From positions 558,001 through 622,000 of the forward strand of contig JAIUOD010000001.1 in the NCBI GenBank assembly GCA_020161405.1: DNA of 64,000 bases, written 5' to 3'. Origin of the DNA: Pseudomonadota bacterium (GTDB taxonomy: Bacteria > Pseudomonadota > Alphaproteobacteria > Caulobacterales > Aquidulcibacteraceae). A program made the translations under genes and the position numbers. Numbering within the stretch: position 1 is the first letter of the stretch; each line of letters starts with the position of its first letter. The notes under the pieces were generated by a model. That model was not told the origin of the DNA. It saw nothing but the letters and a program-made list of their open reading frames with translations, and searched no databases. Shown one piece after another: positions 8,006-16,949 of this stretch.

Positions 8006-9124
8006 ATGAGCAAGAACATCAAAATCCATAAATTAAAAAACCCATTATCACTTGATTGTGGCGCAATTTTAAAAAGTGTTGAAATTGGCTATGAAACCTA
8101 TGGGCAATTAAATTCAAATAAAACCAATGCGATTTTGATTTGTCACGCTTTATCTGGTGATCAATTCGTTTCATTAACCAACCCAATTACAAATAAACCC
8201 GGTTGGTGGTCGGCTGTAATTGGCCCTGATAAATTAGTTGATACTAACAAATATTTTGTCATTTGTACCAATGTTTTGGGCGGATGCATGGGTTCAACAG
8301 GGCCAATGTCAGAAGATGAAAATGGCAAAATCTATGGCCTCAATTTTCCAGTTATCACAATTTCAGATATGGTACGTGCCCAAAACCAATTGCTTGATGA
8401 TTGGGAAATTCCAAGTTTATTTGCAATTATTGGCGGCTCTATGGGTGGAATGCAAACCCTTGATTGGGTTGCAAACTATCCCGACAGATTTTTTTGCGCG
8501 GTGGCAATTGCAACTGCGGCACGCCATTCGGCGCAAAATATTGCCTTTCACGAAGTTGGACGCCAAGCTATTATGGCGGATCCCGAATGGCAAAAGGGGC
8601 AATATATTGAAAAAAATACTTTCCCCAATAAAGGCCTTGCGGTTGCCAGAATGGCGGCACATATAACCTATATGTCTGATAGTGCTTTGCACCGTAAATT
8701 TGGGCGCAATTTACAAAATCGTGACGCGCTTGCCTTTGGTTTCGACGCCGATTTTCAGGTTGAATCCTATCTTCGCCACCAAGGTGCAAGTTTTGTTGAT
8801 AGGTTTGATGCCAATTCATATTTATACATTACAAGGGCAATGGATTATTTTGATTTGGCGGCAAATTTTGATGGCAAATTGACCAATGCCTTTGCCAATT
8901 TCAAAGGCCGTGCTTGTGTTGTTAGTTTCTCCTCCGATTGGCATTATCCGCCGAGTGATAGCCGTGCAATTGTTCGCGCAATGATGGCGGCGGGTGTTCA
9001 TGTTTCAGCACTTGAAGTTGAAACAGATAAAGGCCATGACGCATTCTTACTTGACGAACCCGTGTTCCACAAAGCGCTTGAAGGGTTTTTGGATGCCGCA
9101 TCAAAGGAAAAGGGCTTAAAATGA
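8006..9124 (+). CDS. metX: Homoserine O-acetyltransferase (MetX family)
   Basis: A 372-residue alpha/beta-hydrolase acyltransferase that activates the hydroxyl of homoserine, the first dedicated step of methionine synthesis. The catalytic triad is visible: Ser145 in IIGGSMGG, Asp311 in FSSDW and His344 in DKGHDAF. MetX proteins may use acetyl-CoA or succinyl-CoA and sequence alone does not settle which. Its last four bases overlap the metW start (ATGA), making a translationally coupled metX-metW pair, the standard order in alphaproteobacteria. Confidence 0.95.
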   Translation: MSKNIKIHKLKNPLSLDCGAILKSVEIGYETYGQLNSNKTNAILICHALSGDQFVSLTNPITNKPGWWSAVIGPDKLVDTNKYFVICTNVLGGCMGSTGPMSEDENGKIYGLNFPVITISDMVRAQNQLLDDWEIPSLFAIIGGSMGGMQTLDWVANYPDRFFCAVAIATAARHSAQNIAFHEVGRQAIMADPEWQKGQYIEKNTFPNKGLAVARMAAHITYMSDSALHRKFGRNLQNRDALAFGFDADFQVESYLRHQGASFVDRFDANSYLYITRAMDYFDLAANFDGKLTNAFANFKGRACVVSFSSDWHYPPSDSRAIVRAMMAAGVHVSALEVETDKGHDAFLLDEPVFHKALEGFLDAASKEKGLK

Positions 9125-9726
9125 GCTGGCGCGCCGATTATACTGCGATTTTGAATGCCGTTCCGAATGGGGCGCGTGTGCTTGATATTGGTTGTTCTGA
9201 TGGTCAATTGATGCAAATCCTGCAAACTGAAAAAGGCGCGATTGTGCGTGGCATGGAAATCTCACAAGATGGGGTTAATGCCTGCGTTGCCAAGGGGCTT
9301 TCGGTTATACAGGGTGATGCTGATTTGGATCTTGGTCTTTTTGCCAATGATGCCTTTGACATGGTGGTTTTATCCGACACGATACAGGCAACATTAAAAC
9401 CAAAGAAAATCCTAGAAGAATTAAAGCGCATTGGCAAACGCGCCATTATTTCCCTTCCCAATTTTGGGCATTGGAGTGTGCGGCTTAATCTTTTGCTAAA
9501 TGGCACAATGCCAGTTACCAAAGATTTGCCATCAACATGGTATGAAACCGCAAATCTTCACCTTTGCACCATAAAAGATTTTTGTATTTTAGCACGGCAA
9601 AGTGGTTTTAAAATCATTTCAATCACGCCTGTTAATGGTCAAAAACTTGGTGAGCCACGTCAAGATTGTGGTGGTTTCATAAACCTATTGGCGCAGACTG
9701 CAGTTTTTATTCTTGAGCGTGAATAA
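9121..9726 (+). CDS. metW: Methionine biosynthesis protein MetW
   Basis: A 201-residue MetW-family protein with a SAM-methyltransferase-like fold: the nucleotide-binding loop [10 protein letters not shown] is at residues 20-29 and [11 protein letters not shown] near 118. MetW is a partner that associates with MetX and affects its activity; no methyl transfer reaction is established. It overlaps metX by four bases at its start and nth by one base at its end, so the three genes form one operon. Confidence 0.95.
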   Translation: MSWRADYTAILNAVPNGARVLDIGCSDGQLMQILQTEKGAIVRGMEISQDGVNACVAKGLSVIQGDADLDLGLFANDAFDMVVLSDTIQATLKPKKILEELKRIGKRAIISLPNFGHWSVRLNLLLNGTMPVTKDLPSTWYETANLHLCTIKDFCILARQSGFKIISITPVNGQKLGEPRQDCGGFINLLAQTAVFILERE

Positions 9727-10376
9727 TGGCAAAACTTACCAAGGCCCAAATTCACGAAATTTTTGAAATTCTTGCACGCGAACGCCCCGAACCAAAAACT
9801 GAATTAAATTATACCAATCCTTTCACTTTATTATGCGCCGTCGCCTTTTCGGCGCAATCAACCGATGTTGGGGTTAATAAGGCCACCAAGGGACTTTTTG
9901 AAAAATATGACACCCCGCAAAAAATGCTTGAACTTGGTGAAGAAGGGCTTGGCGAATATTTAAAAACTGTTGGCCTTTGGCGGCAAAAGGCGAAAAACGC
10001 AATTGCCATGTCCAAAATCTTGGTTGAAAAATTTGGCGGTGAAATTCCCAAAACCCGTGAAGAATTAACCATTCTCCCTGGGGTCGGTCGAAAAACCGCC
10101 AATGTGGTTTTGAATGAGGCCTTTGGCGAACCTACAATTGCGGTTGATACCCATATTTTCCGCGTCTCAAACCGCACAGGACTTGCCAAAGGCAAAAACC
10201 CCGATGAAGTGGAGGCAGGATTGGAAAAAATCGTGCCCAAAGAATTCAAACTTGGCGCCCACCACTGGCTAATATTGCACGGCCGCTATACCTGCATTGC
10301 CCGCAAACCCAAATGCAATTTATGCCCAATAGTTCACCTATGCCAATTTGACGAAAAAATTGGCGGGGAATTATAG
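9726..10376 (+). CDS. nth: Endonuclease III
   Basis: A 216-residue bifunctional DNA glycosylase/AP lyase acting on oxidised pyrimidines. The helix-hairpin-helix LPGVGRKTANVV near residue 117 contains the catalytic lysine, and VDTHIFRV near 140 the catalytic aspartate. The C-terminal iron-sulfur cluster motif is intact: C-x6-C-x2-C-x5-C in CIARKPKCNLCPIVHLC. Its ATG shares a base with the metW stop (TAATG). Confidence 0.97.
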   Translation: MAKLTKAQIHEIFEILARERPEPKTELNYTNPFTLLCAVAFSAQSTDVGVNKATKGLFEKYDTPQKMLELGEEGLGEYLKTVGLWRQKAKNAIAMSKILVEKFGGEIPKTREELTILPGVGRKTANVVLNEAFGEPTIAVDTHIFRVSNRTGLAKGKNPDEVEAGLEKIVPKEFKLGAHHWLILHGRYTCIARKPKCNLCPIVHLCQFDEKIGGEL

Positions 10377-10380
10377 GTCG

Positions 10381-10500
10381 AAAATGTTGACATTTGTGAC
10401 ATTCTAATTTCCCACCCCCTTCAAAATGTTAGGATTTGTTAGCATTTTTTGAAATTTCCAAGCCCCCAAAAATGTTATCAAATGTAATCATATCAAAAAA
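10381..10500. repeat. Three degenerate tandem repeats of about 42-46 bp
   Basis: Units begin with AAAATGTT at 10381, 10423 and 10469. Each continues as a quasi-palindrome of the type AATGTTNNNATTTGTNANCAT, and the first two are followed by a C-rich block (CCCACCCCC, CCAAGCCCCC). They lie directly after nth. Function unknown; protein-binding sites or decayed repeats are both possible. Confidence 0.6.
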
Positions 10501-10540
10501 TATGATTTTAATTATAAGGCAAAATTTTTGGGGATGGATA

Positions 10541-10701
10541 ATGCTCCCCTGTAAAGCGGGGGAGCTGTCACGATTTATCGTGACTGAGGGGGCGCGAGTG
10601 AAACGAGCTTCTGATTTTGCGGACATTAACTAGGCTCGCTTGCGCTCGCACCCCCTCAGTCTGGCTGCGCCAGCCAGCTCCCCCGCTTTGCAGGGGAGCA
10701 T
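10541..10701. repeat. Large inverted pair of palindromic (REP-like) elements
   Basis: The left arm (10541-10609) and right arm (10634-10701) are inverted copies of one element. Each starts with a hairpin CTCCCC...GGGGAG (10544-10564 and 10678-10698), then a variable mini-hairpin (TCACGAT/ATCGTGA on the left, CTGGCTG/CGCCAG type on the right), then ACTGAGGGGG and a GCGAG-rich end. The mini-hairpins differ in sequence but both pair internally, a sign of compensatory change. A related shorter element flanks the other side of the DUF559 gene. Together with the tandem repeats this fills the 330-base gap between nth and the DUF559 gene; no credible gene lies in it. Confidence 0.85.
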
Positions 10702-10706
10702 GAAAA

Positions 10707-11075
10707 TTACAGAGATTTACTTAGTTTAAGTTCTTGGACTATTTGGGATATTGATTGTAAGATGCCGTTTAAATTATTGTATATATCATTATTCCAAACA
10801 CGAATAACTTTCCAACCTTGGGAAGTTAGAAATTGCGTTCGCGCATTATCATATTTAACCCTGTCATCACTCGAATGGGTTGCGCCATCAATTTCTATTA
10901 TTAATTTTATTTCTACCGCAGCAAAATCAACAATATAAATTCCAATAGGAAATTGGCGTCTGAATTTGACGCCTTCAATTTTTTTACCTTTTAGGTAATT
11001 CCAAATAATTGCTTCGGCTTTGGTAAGATTTTTTCTTAAATCTTTGGCGTGATTTTGGGTTATTGGATTTCGCAA
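10707..11075 (-). CDS. DUF559 family endonuclease-like protein (Vsr-like fold)
   Basis: A 122-residue DUF559 protein, a PD-(D/E)XK-type fold related to very-short-patch repair endonucleases. The family start NAKxLRKxLTKAEAIIW is recognisable, followed by KFRRQFPIG, then YIVDFAAVEIKLIIEIDG, which holds the Asp and the E-x-D acidic residues, and GWKVIRVWNNDI at the end. The start is a TTG at 11075; no in-frame ATG exists, and GGAGG lies about 13 bases before. Biochemical function of the family is not settled. The gene is bracketed by REP-like palindromes on both sides, within 10 bases, which suggests it travels or co-evolves with them. Confidence 0.85.
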   Translation of the reverse strand: MRNPITQNHAKDLRKNLTKAEAIIWNYLKGKKIEGVKFRRQFPIGIYIVDFAAVEIKLIIEIDGATHSSDDRVKYDNARTQFLTSQGWKVIRVWNNDIYNNLNGILQSISQIVQELKLSKSL

Positions 11076-11083
11076 GTTTGAAA

Positions 11084-11136
11084 TTCCCCCTCCGTCTTGC
11101 TTCGCGCGCCACCTCCCCTGCTTTGCAGGGGAGGAT
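11084..11136. repeat. REP-like palindromic element between DUF559 gene and lepA
   Basis: A third member of the element family at 10541-10701. It contains a perfect ten-base-pair hairpin CCTCCCCTGC/GCAGGGGAGG (11112-11121 and 11125-11134) with a TTT loop. It lies 10 bases after the lepA stop and could also end lepA transcription. Confidence 0.75.
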
Positions 11137-11145
11137 TAAATTGCA

Positions 11146-12948
11146 CTAATTCTCATCCATCTTCAACGCCGCAATAAACGCCTCTTGAGGTATCTCTACC
11201 TTACCAAATTGGCGCATTTTTTTCTTACCTTCTTTTTGTTTGTCTAGCAATTTTCGTTTGCGGGAAATATCGCCGCCATAGCATTTGGCGGTTACGTCTT
11301 TGCGCATTGCGGAAATGGTTTCGCGGGCAATAATTCTGCCGCCAATTGCCGCTTGGATTGGGATTTTGAATAGATGTTGCGGGATTAATTCTTTTAATTT
11401 TTCACACATTGCGCGCCCGCGATTTTCGGCGCGATTGCGGTGAACCAGCATTGATAATGCATCAACTGGTTCATCATTTACCAAAATCTGCATTTTCACC
11501 AAATCGCCAATGCGATAATCTTCGGGCTTATAATCAAAGCTTGCATAGCCTTTTGAAATTGATTTTAGTCGGTCGTAAAAATCAAATACAACCTCATTAA
11601 GCGGCAAATCATAAACCAACATTGCGCGCGTGCCGATATATGAAATATCTTGTTGAACGCCGCGTCTATCTTGGCAAAGTTTTATGATTGAACCCAAATA
11701 TTCATCAGGTGTAAGAATTGTTGCCTTAATCCAAGGTTCATGGATATTTTCAATGCTCATAACATCGGGCATATCGGCGGGGTTATGAAGGTGGATAATT
11801 TCGCCATCACGCATTTCAATTTGATAAACCACAGATGGCGCGGTTGCGATAAGTTCAAGATTAAATTCGCGTATCAAACGCTCTTGAATAATTTCAAGGT
11901 GCAAAAGACCAAGGAAGCCGCAACGGAAACCAAAGCCAAGCGCCGCCGATGTTTCCATTTCAAAACTAAATGACGCATCATTTAGCCTAAGCTTGCCCAT
12001 TGCAGCGCGCAAATCATCAAATTGCGCGGCATCAACAGGGAAAAGGCCGCAAAATACTACGGGTTGTGCAGGTTTAAAGCCTGATAAAACTTCTTTGGTT
12101 TGGCGTTTTTCATCGGTGATTGTATCGCCAACTTTTGCGTCGGCAACTTCTTTGATTGACGCGGTCAAAAAGCCAATTTCACCGGGGCCAAGTTCGCCAA
12201 TTTCCGTGATTTTTGGTTTAAATACGCCAACGCGGTCAACAATATATGATGCATCGGTTTGCATCATTTTTACGCGCATACCTTTTTTAAGCGTGCCATC
12301 AATAATGCGCACCAAAACCACAACGCCCAAATATGGGTCATAATAAGCATCCATCAACAATGCTTTTAGTGGTAAAGTTGGATCGCTTTCTTTCGGCGCA
12401 GGTAATTTATCAACAATCGCCTCAAGAACTTTATCAATTCCAAAGCCGGTTTTAGCCGAAATTTCCACCGCCTCAGAAGCGTCAATTCCAATAACTTCTT
12501 CGATTTGCGCCTTGATGCGTTCAGGTTCAGCGGCAGGAAGGTCGATTTTATTTAATACTGGCAAAATTTCCAAATCAGCATCAATGGCTTGATACACATT
12601 TGCCAAAGTTTGCGCCTCAACCCCTTGGGAGGCATCAACCACCAAAAGCGCGCCTTCACATGCCGCAAGCGAGCGTGAAACTTCATATGCAAAGTCAACG
12701 TGCCCCGGCGTGTCGATAAGGTTTAGAATATAGGTTTGCCCATCTTTTGGATATTCAAGGCGAACAGTTTGCGCCTTGATTGTAATACCGCGTTCACGCT
12801 CAATATCCATATTATCAAGGACTTGTTCTTTCATTTCACGCTGTGAAAGGCCGCCCGTTAATTGGATAAGGCGGTCGGACAAAGTTGATTTGCCATGATC
12901 AATATGGGCAACAATTGAGAAATTACGAATATTATTTTGGTTGGTCAT
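11146..12948 (-). CDS. lepA: Elongation factor 4 (LepA), ribosome-associated GTPase
   Basis: A 600-residue translational GTPase of normal family length. G-domain motifs are at the N-terminus: AHIDHGKST (P-loop, residues 14-22), [13 protein letters not shown] near 81-88 and NKID near 133. The C-terminal LepA-specific region is present, with [18 protein letters not shown] near residue 560. LepA binds elongating ribosomes and back-translocates or assists in initiation and ribosome biogenesis; it is usually non-essential in rich medium. It is a single gene here, divergent from the DUF1134 gene. Confidence 0.98.
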   Translation of the reverse strand: MTNQNNIRNFSIVAHIDHGKSTLSDRLIQLTGGLSQREMKEQVLDNMDIERERGITIKAQTVRLEYPKDGQTYILNLIDTPGHVDFAYEVSRSLAACEGALLVVDASQGVEAQTLANVYQAIDADLEILPVLNKIDLPAAEPERIKAQIEEVIGIDASEAVEISAKTGFGIDKVLEAIVDKLPAPKESDPTLPLKALLMDAYYDPYLGVVVLVRIIDGTLKKGMRVKMMQTDASYIVDRVGVFKPKITEIGELGPGEIGFLTASIKEVADAKVGDTITDEKRQTKEVLSGFKPAQPVVFCGLFPVDAAQFDDLRAAMGKLRLNDASFSFEMETSAALGFGFRCGFLGLLHLEIIQERLIREFNLELIATAPSVVYQIEMRDGEIIHLHNPADMPDVMSIENIHEPWIKATILTPDEYLGSIIKLCQDRRGVQQDISYIGTRAMLVYDLPLNEVVFDFYDRLKSISKGYASFDYKPEDYRIGDLVKMQILVNDEPVDALSMLVHRNRAENRGRAMCEKLKELIPQHLFKIPIQAAIGGRIIARETISAMRKDVTAKCYGGDISRKRKLLDKQKEGKKKMRQFGKVEIPQEAFIAALKMDEN

Positions 12949-13123
12949 GTGGCCTCAATAGCCTTGATTTTCCTATATTTAAAGGGCTTAACGCATTTTT
13001 CCCAAAATGTCGTTCATCATTCATGCAGCTTTGCTTTGCTAAAGGATTTTTAATGAAGCCATTAACCAAAATTAAGCCATATTTTATAATTATGGAGCAT
13101 TAGGTGATGCATTGGAGTTTGTA

Positions 13124-13717
13124 ATGAAAAAATCTATCGCAATTTTATCGGCCCTTGCAATTGGCATGATAACACAACCAGTTTTTGCACAAGATACATC
13201 TGAAGCTAAAGCATCTGTCGCTTCACAAGAAGCAAGCACATATACACAAGATGAAATCACCCAATCTGCAGCAAAGTTTTTTGGCAAATCATCTGAAAAA
13301 GTTGGCATGGCGGTTCAAAAAATATTCAAAGATCAAGGTGAACCTGTGGGCTATATTCAAGGATCAGAAGTTGCGGGCGCAATTGGTTTTGGCCTTCGTT
13401 ATGGTGATGGCACCTTGGTAATGAAGGATGGCACAACCCAAAAAGTTTATTGGCAAGGCCCATCTGTTGGTTTTGATACTGGTGGTAATGCGTCTAAAGT
13501 TTTCACATTGGTTTATAAATTAAATAATCCTGCTGCAATTTATCGCCGTTATCCAGGGGTTGAAGGCGCCGCATTCTTTATCGCGGGCATTTCGGTTACT
13601 TATCAACAAGCTGAAGGTGTTGTGCTTGCGCCAATGCGTACGGGTGTTGGCCTTAGGGCGGGGGCGAATGCGGGCTATACTGCATATTCGAAAAAGCGCC
13701 GCATCAATCCTTTTTAA
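13124..13717 (+). CDS. DUF1134 (EipA-like) periplasmic envelope protein
   Basis: A 197-residue protein with a signal peptide (Lys-rich start, hydrophobic core, cleavage likely after VFA near residue 22). Residues 45-197 match the DUF1134 family, seen in GYIQGSEVAGAIGFGLRYG and GFDTGGNASKVFTLVY. The Brucella member EipA is a small periplasmic beta-barrel-like protein needed for envelope integrity. The ATG at 13124 is used rather than an in-frame TTG at 13112 because it gives a standard signal peptide and has GGAG upstream. A clear terminator follows. Confidence 0.9.
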   Translation: MKKSIAILSALAIGMITQPVFAQDTSEAKASVASQEASTYTQDEITQSAAKFFGKSSEKVGMAVQKIFKDQGEPVGYIQGSEVAGAIGFGLRYGDGTLVMKDGTTQKVYWQGPSVGFDTGGNASKVFTLVYKLNNPAAIYRRYPGVEGAAFFIAGISVTYQQAEGVVLAPMRTGVGLRAGANAGYTAYSKKRRINPF

Positions 13718-13729
13718 TTTTTAAAATTG

Positions 13730-13759
13730 AAGGCGGGAAAATTTCCCGCCTTTATTTTT
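13730..13759 (+). terminator. Rho-independent terminator after DUF1134 gene
   Basis: GGCGGGAAA (13732-13740) pairs with TTTCCCGCC (13742-13750), followed by TTTATTTTT. Confidence 0.9.
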
Positions 13760-13800
13760 GGTGTTTGACGCCAATTTACGAACGCGTCTATATTGATTTC

Positions 13801-14415
13801 ATGCTTAAAGATTCGCGTTCATTACATGCCCCTGAATTAATCCGATTGATTGAGGCTTTATCAAAAGTGCAAGGGCTTGGCCCAAAATCTGCGCGCCGTG
13901 CGGCATTACAATTATTAAAAAAACGCGATACTTTAATGCGACCATTGGGTGATGCAATTTTATCGGCGGCAGATAAGGTTAAAACCTGTAATATTTGCGG
14001 CAATCTAGATACTTCTGATCCATGCACAATTTGCACCAATGAAACCCGCGATGAAGGAATCTTATGCGTAATTGCCGATGTTAATGATTTATGGGCTTTT
14101 GAGCGTGCGGGGGGATTTCGCGGTAAATATTATGTTCTTGGCGGGCTTTTAAGCGCACTTGATGGCGTTGGCCCTAATGATTTGGGTATTCCAAAATTAA
14201 TTTCGCGTATAGAGCAAGGGCAGATAAAAGAAGTTGTTTTGGCACTTGCGGCAACGGTTGATGGGCTTTCCACTTCGCATTATCTAGCCGAAGTTTTAGC
14301 AAGCAAAAATATTAAAGTTACGCGCCTTTCACACGGCCTGCCGATTGGTGGGGAACTTGATAATATTGATGAAGGCACATTGCTTTTGGCGCTTAAATCA
14401 CGCCTTGCGGTCTAA
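13801..14415 (+). CDS. recR: Recombination mediator RecR
   Basis: A 204-residue RecR of standard length, which works with RecF/RecO to load RecA at gaps. Visible are the helix-hairpin-helix region VQGLGPKSARRAALQLL near residue 22, a four-cysteine zinc motif (CNICGN...CTIC, about residues 62-80) and a Toprim domain with ADVNDLWAFER and the C-terminal THGLPIGG-like SHGLPIGGELD. The start at 13801 is chosen over an upstream TTG at 13765. Its stop overlaps the stop of the convergent YraN-family gene by four bases. The usual upstream partners dnaX and ybaB are not here. Confidence 0.97.
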   Translation: MLKDSRSLHAPELIRLIEALSKVQGLGPKSARRAALQLLKKRDTLMRPLGDAILSAADKVKTCNICGNLDTSDPCTICTNETRDEGILCVIADVNDLWAFERAGGFRGKYYVLGGLLSALDGVGPNDLGIPKLISRIEQGQIKEVVLALAATVDGLSTSHYLAEVLASKNIKVTRLSHGLPIGGELDNIDEGTLLLALKSRLAV

Positions 14416-14765
14416 AACGCATTTTTAATATGAACGGGAAATTTAAATGGCGCGATTAAAATTGCATCATAGCGCCATGCCATTTTCTGCGCCCATTGAT
14501 TGCGAATAGTGAAATGGCTAGCACCTGAAATAATGCGTTTTTGCTGATTTTTGTTGATTGAAGCACGGGCGATTTCTATTGTTTTGCGGGCTTTGACTTC
14601 AACAAAAACCAATGCTTTTCCTTTGATGAAAATTAAATCAATTTCACCCGCTTTGGTCTTTTCGCGCCAAGATACAAGGCGGTAAAATTTCAATGTCATA
14701 AAAACTATGGCGACTATCTCACCAAACCTGCCAAAAATTTCACTTTTTTGTCTGGGTTTAAGCAT
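14412..14765 (-). CDS. YraN/UPF0102 family nuclease-like protein
   Basis: A 117-residue protein of the UPF0102 (YraN) family, which has a restriction-endonuclease-like fold. Core residues appear as GEIDLIFIKGKALVFVEVKAR near 40-62, giving the D...ExK pattern, preceded by a GRFGEIVA block. Activity in vivo is not established. It overlaps the end of rsmI by eight bases, so the two are translationally linked; this gene pair is conserved from alpha- to gammaproteobacteria. Confidence 0.9.
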   Translation of the reverse strand: MLKPRQKSEIFGRFGEIVAIVFMTLKFYRLVSWREKTKAGEIDLIFIKGKALVFVEVKARKTIEIARASINKNQQKRIISGASHFTIRNQWAQKMAWRYDAILIAPFKFPVHIKNAF

Positions 14766-15663
14766 TTTTAATTTTTATCGCCATTTCATAAATATCGCGT
14801 GACTTACGGCCCGTTAGTTTTGCGATTTCATTTGATAAATCTTTCACACTTTGGGTTTTCAGGGATTCTTTAATCAAATCCACAATTTGTGCATCATCAT
14901 AATTATTTTGGCTCACCTGTGCGCCTTCGATAATTATCACAATTTCACCCTTTGGTGCGCCTTTTTCTTGGTAATGGGTGACAATATCAGCCAATAGACC
15001 GCGCTGTTTTTCTTCGTATAATTTGGTTAGTTCGCGGGTAACGGCGATTTTGCGATTGCCCATTACTTCAAACATATCACCAAGACTTGCCAATAATCTT
15101 GGCCCTGTTTCAAACATGATTAGGGTTAGGGGCATTGATTTATAATTGTTAAAAAAATCTTGGCGCGCTTTTTGTTTATTTGGAATAAAACCTAAAAAAG
15201 CAAATTGTTTGGCATCAATTCCACTTGCCACAAGCCCTGCCAAAACACTTGATGCGCCAGGGATTGGATAGATTTCAAAACCTGCATCAATAATTGCACT
15301 TGAAACCCTTTGGCCTGGGTCTGAAACACATGGCGTTCCTGCATCACTTATAAGGGCAATGTCGCGGCCTTTTTCGAGTGCATCAATTATTTGCGGAATG
15401 ATTTTTTCAGTTGCTTCTTCATCGGCACGGTAAACAGGTTTTGAAATTCCAAACGCACTAAGTAATTTCTTACCAATCCTTGTATCTTCGGCTAAAACGA
15501 AATCACAAGTTTTTAAAGTTTCAATTGCGCGCGCACTTATATCGCCCAAATTACCAATCGGTGTTGAAACCAAAAATAGCCGACCCGCATTTTTTGACTT
15601 CAATTGTGATTGCGAAACTTGCTCATGGGAGTTAATATGCTTGGAAAGAGAATTTTTTTTCAT
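14758..15663 (-). CDS. rsmI: 16S rRNA (cytidine(1402)-2'-O)-methyltransferase RsmI
   Basis: A 301-residue SAM-dependent methyltransferase of the tetrapyrrole methylase fold that methylates C1402 in 16S rRNA. Diagnostic blocks are LFLVSTPIGNLGDIS near residue 30, VLAEDTRIGKKLL near 57, ISDAGTPCVSDPG near 104 and PIPGASSVLAGLVASG near 134. It is divergent from the LpoA-like lipoprotein gene, their starts being only 35 bases apart, and upstream of the YraN-family gene, matching the classical yraL-yraM-yraN cluster. Confidence 0.97.
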   Translation of the reverse strand: MKKNSLSKHINSHEQVSQSQLKSKNAGRLFLVSTPIGNLGDISARAIETLKTCDFVLAEDTRIGKKLLSAFGISKPVYRADEEATEKIIPQIIDALEKGRDIALISDAGTPCVSDPGQRVSSAIIDAGFEIYPIPGASSVLAGLVASGIDAKQFAFLGFIPNKQKARQDFFNNYKSMPLTLIMFETGPRLLASLGDMFEVMGNRKIAVTRELTKLYEEKQRGLLADIVTHYQEKGAPKGEIVIIIEGAQVSQNNYDDAQIVDLIKESLKTQSVKDLSNEIAKLTGRKSRDIYEMAIKIKNA

Positions 15664-15698
15664 AAATATGCCAAATGCGCGAAAAGGGTAATGACAAT

Positions 15699-16949
15699 AT
15701 GCAAATTCACAACCAAATAAGCAAGCATTTAAGCAAAACTTTTACCGCTATTACATTATTCCCGCTTTTACTAACAGGGTTTTTGGCGGGTTGCGAAACC
15801 ACGTCAAGCAATAATAATGGCGCTAATAATACAATTGCTACGCCAAAAGATGCATATAAAGTCGCAATCACCAATCCATATACGCCAAGCAATCTTGCAG
15901 GGCAAAAATTGGTTCGTGTTGCATTGCTTGCGCCATTTTCATCGCAATCACCTGCTGCTCGTAATGAGGCTGAAAATATAAAAGCGGCAACCGAAATGGC
16001 GCTTCAAAAATTTGGTGATGGGCAAACAATTATGTTCCCTGTTGATTCTGGCGACACAACAGCAGAAGCGGAAATGGGCGCAAAAAAAGCAATTTCACAA
16101 GGCGCGGATTTCATTCTTGGGCCCCTATTTGCAAGTGGTGTGGTGGCGGCTGCACCTTATGCGCGCGCCAATAATACAACCCTTTTTTCATTCTCTACCG
16201 ATACTTCAGAAGCGGGTAAAAATGTTTATGTTTTTAGCTTCCTTCCCGATGATGAAATAAACCGTATTGTTTCATATGCGGCATCAAAGGGTATAAAAAA
16301 CCTTGTATTATTATTACCAGATGGCCCTTATGGCGACCGTGTAAGCAATGCCGCGATTAATGCTGCGCGTGAATATGGTATAAAAATTGTTGGAAACGAA
16401 AAATATAATCCAAAGGGTGATGCAAATTCACTTGATTTAAGCGCACGCAAAGCCGCGCTTTCATTGCGCGGCGTCGGTAATGTAAAAACCACCGCAATTT
16501 TAATTCCAGAACGCGGCGCAGTTTTGCGCCAATTGGTTAAAACCCTATCATTAAATGGCGCATCAACTTCACGGGTTCAATTATTAGGAACTGGGCTTTG
16601 GAAAGATAAGCTAACCATAACCGATAGCCACATGTTTGGCGGCTGGTTCGTAAGCGCCGAAAGCCAAGCGCGCGATGAATTTGCTAAAGAATTGCAGGCA
16701 AAATATAATGGCCGCACCCCTACCCGCCTTGCAGGTATGGGTTATGATGCCATGAGCTTGATTGCAAAAACCGCAAAAAATGGTGAAAAGTCGGCAATTT
16801 CAACCAGACTTCTTGAACGCAATAAAGGCTTTGTAGGTATTGATGGAAATTTCCGATTTAATGACGGAATAATCGAACGCGCAATGCCGATTATGGAAAT
16901 CACGGGCGATGGCACCAAAATGATTGATGCCGCGCCTAAGAATTATTAA
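15699..16949 (+). CDS. LpoA-like penicillin-binding protein activator (lipoprotein)
   Basis: A 416-residue lipoprotein: the signal peptide ends in a lipobox GFLAGC (Cys about residue 32), so the mature protein should be membrane-anchored in the periplasm. The remainder is a type I periplasmic-binding-protein-like fold, as in LpoA/YraM: VRVALLAPFS, ILGPLFASGVVAAAPYA, and GMGYDAMSLIAK. LpoA stimulates class A penicillin-binding proteins; conservation of its place beside rsmI supports the assignment. ATG at 15699 is preferred to the upstream ATG at 15675 because it gives a normal signal peptide length. Tail overlaps hemW by four bases. Confidence 0.88.
   Translation: MQIHNQISKHLSKTFTAITLFPLLLTGFLAGCETTSSNNNGANNTIATPKDAYKVAITNPYTPSNLAGQKLVRVALLAPFSSQSPAARNEAENIKAATEMALQKFGDGQTIMFPVDSGDTTAEAEMGAKKAISQGADFILGPLFASGVVAAAPYARANNTTLFSFSTDTSEAGKNVYVFSFLPDDEINRIVSYAASKGIKNLVLLLPDGPYGDRVSNAAINAAREYGIKIVGNEKYNPKGDANSLDLSARKAALSLRGVGNVKTTAILIPERGAVLRQLVKTLSLNGASTSRVQLLGTGLWKDKLTITDSHMFGGWFVSAESQARDEFAKELQAKYNGRTPTRLAGMGYDAMSLIAKTAKNGEKSAISTRLLERNKGFVGIDGNFRFNDGIIERAMPIMEITGDGTKMIDAAPKNY

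Noticed and set aside
10429..10633. Overlapping 65-residue open frames on both strands
   Set aside because: They lie inside the palindromic repeat region and have no protein-like composition or ribosome binding site.
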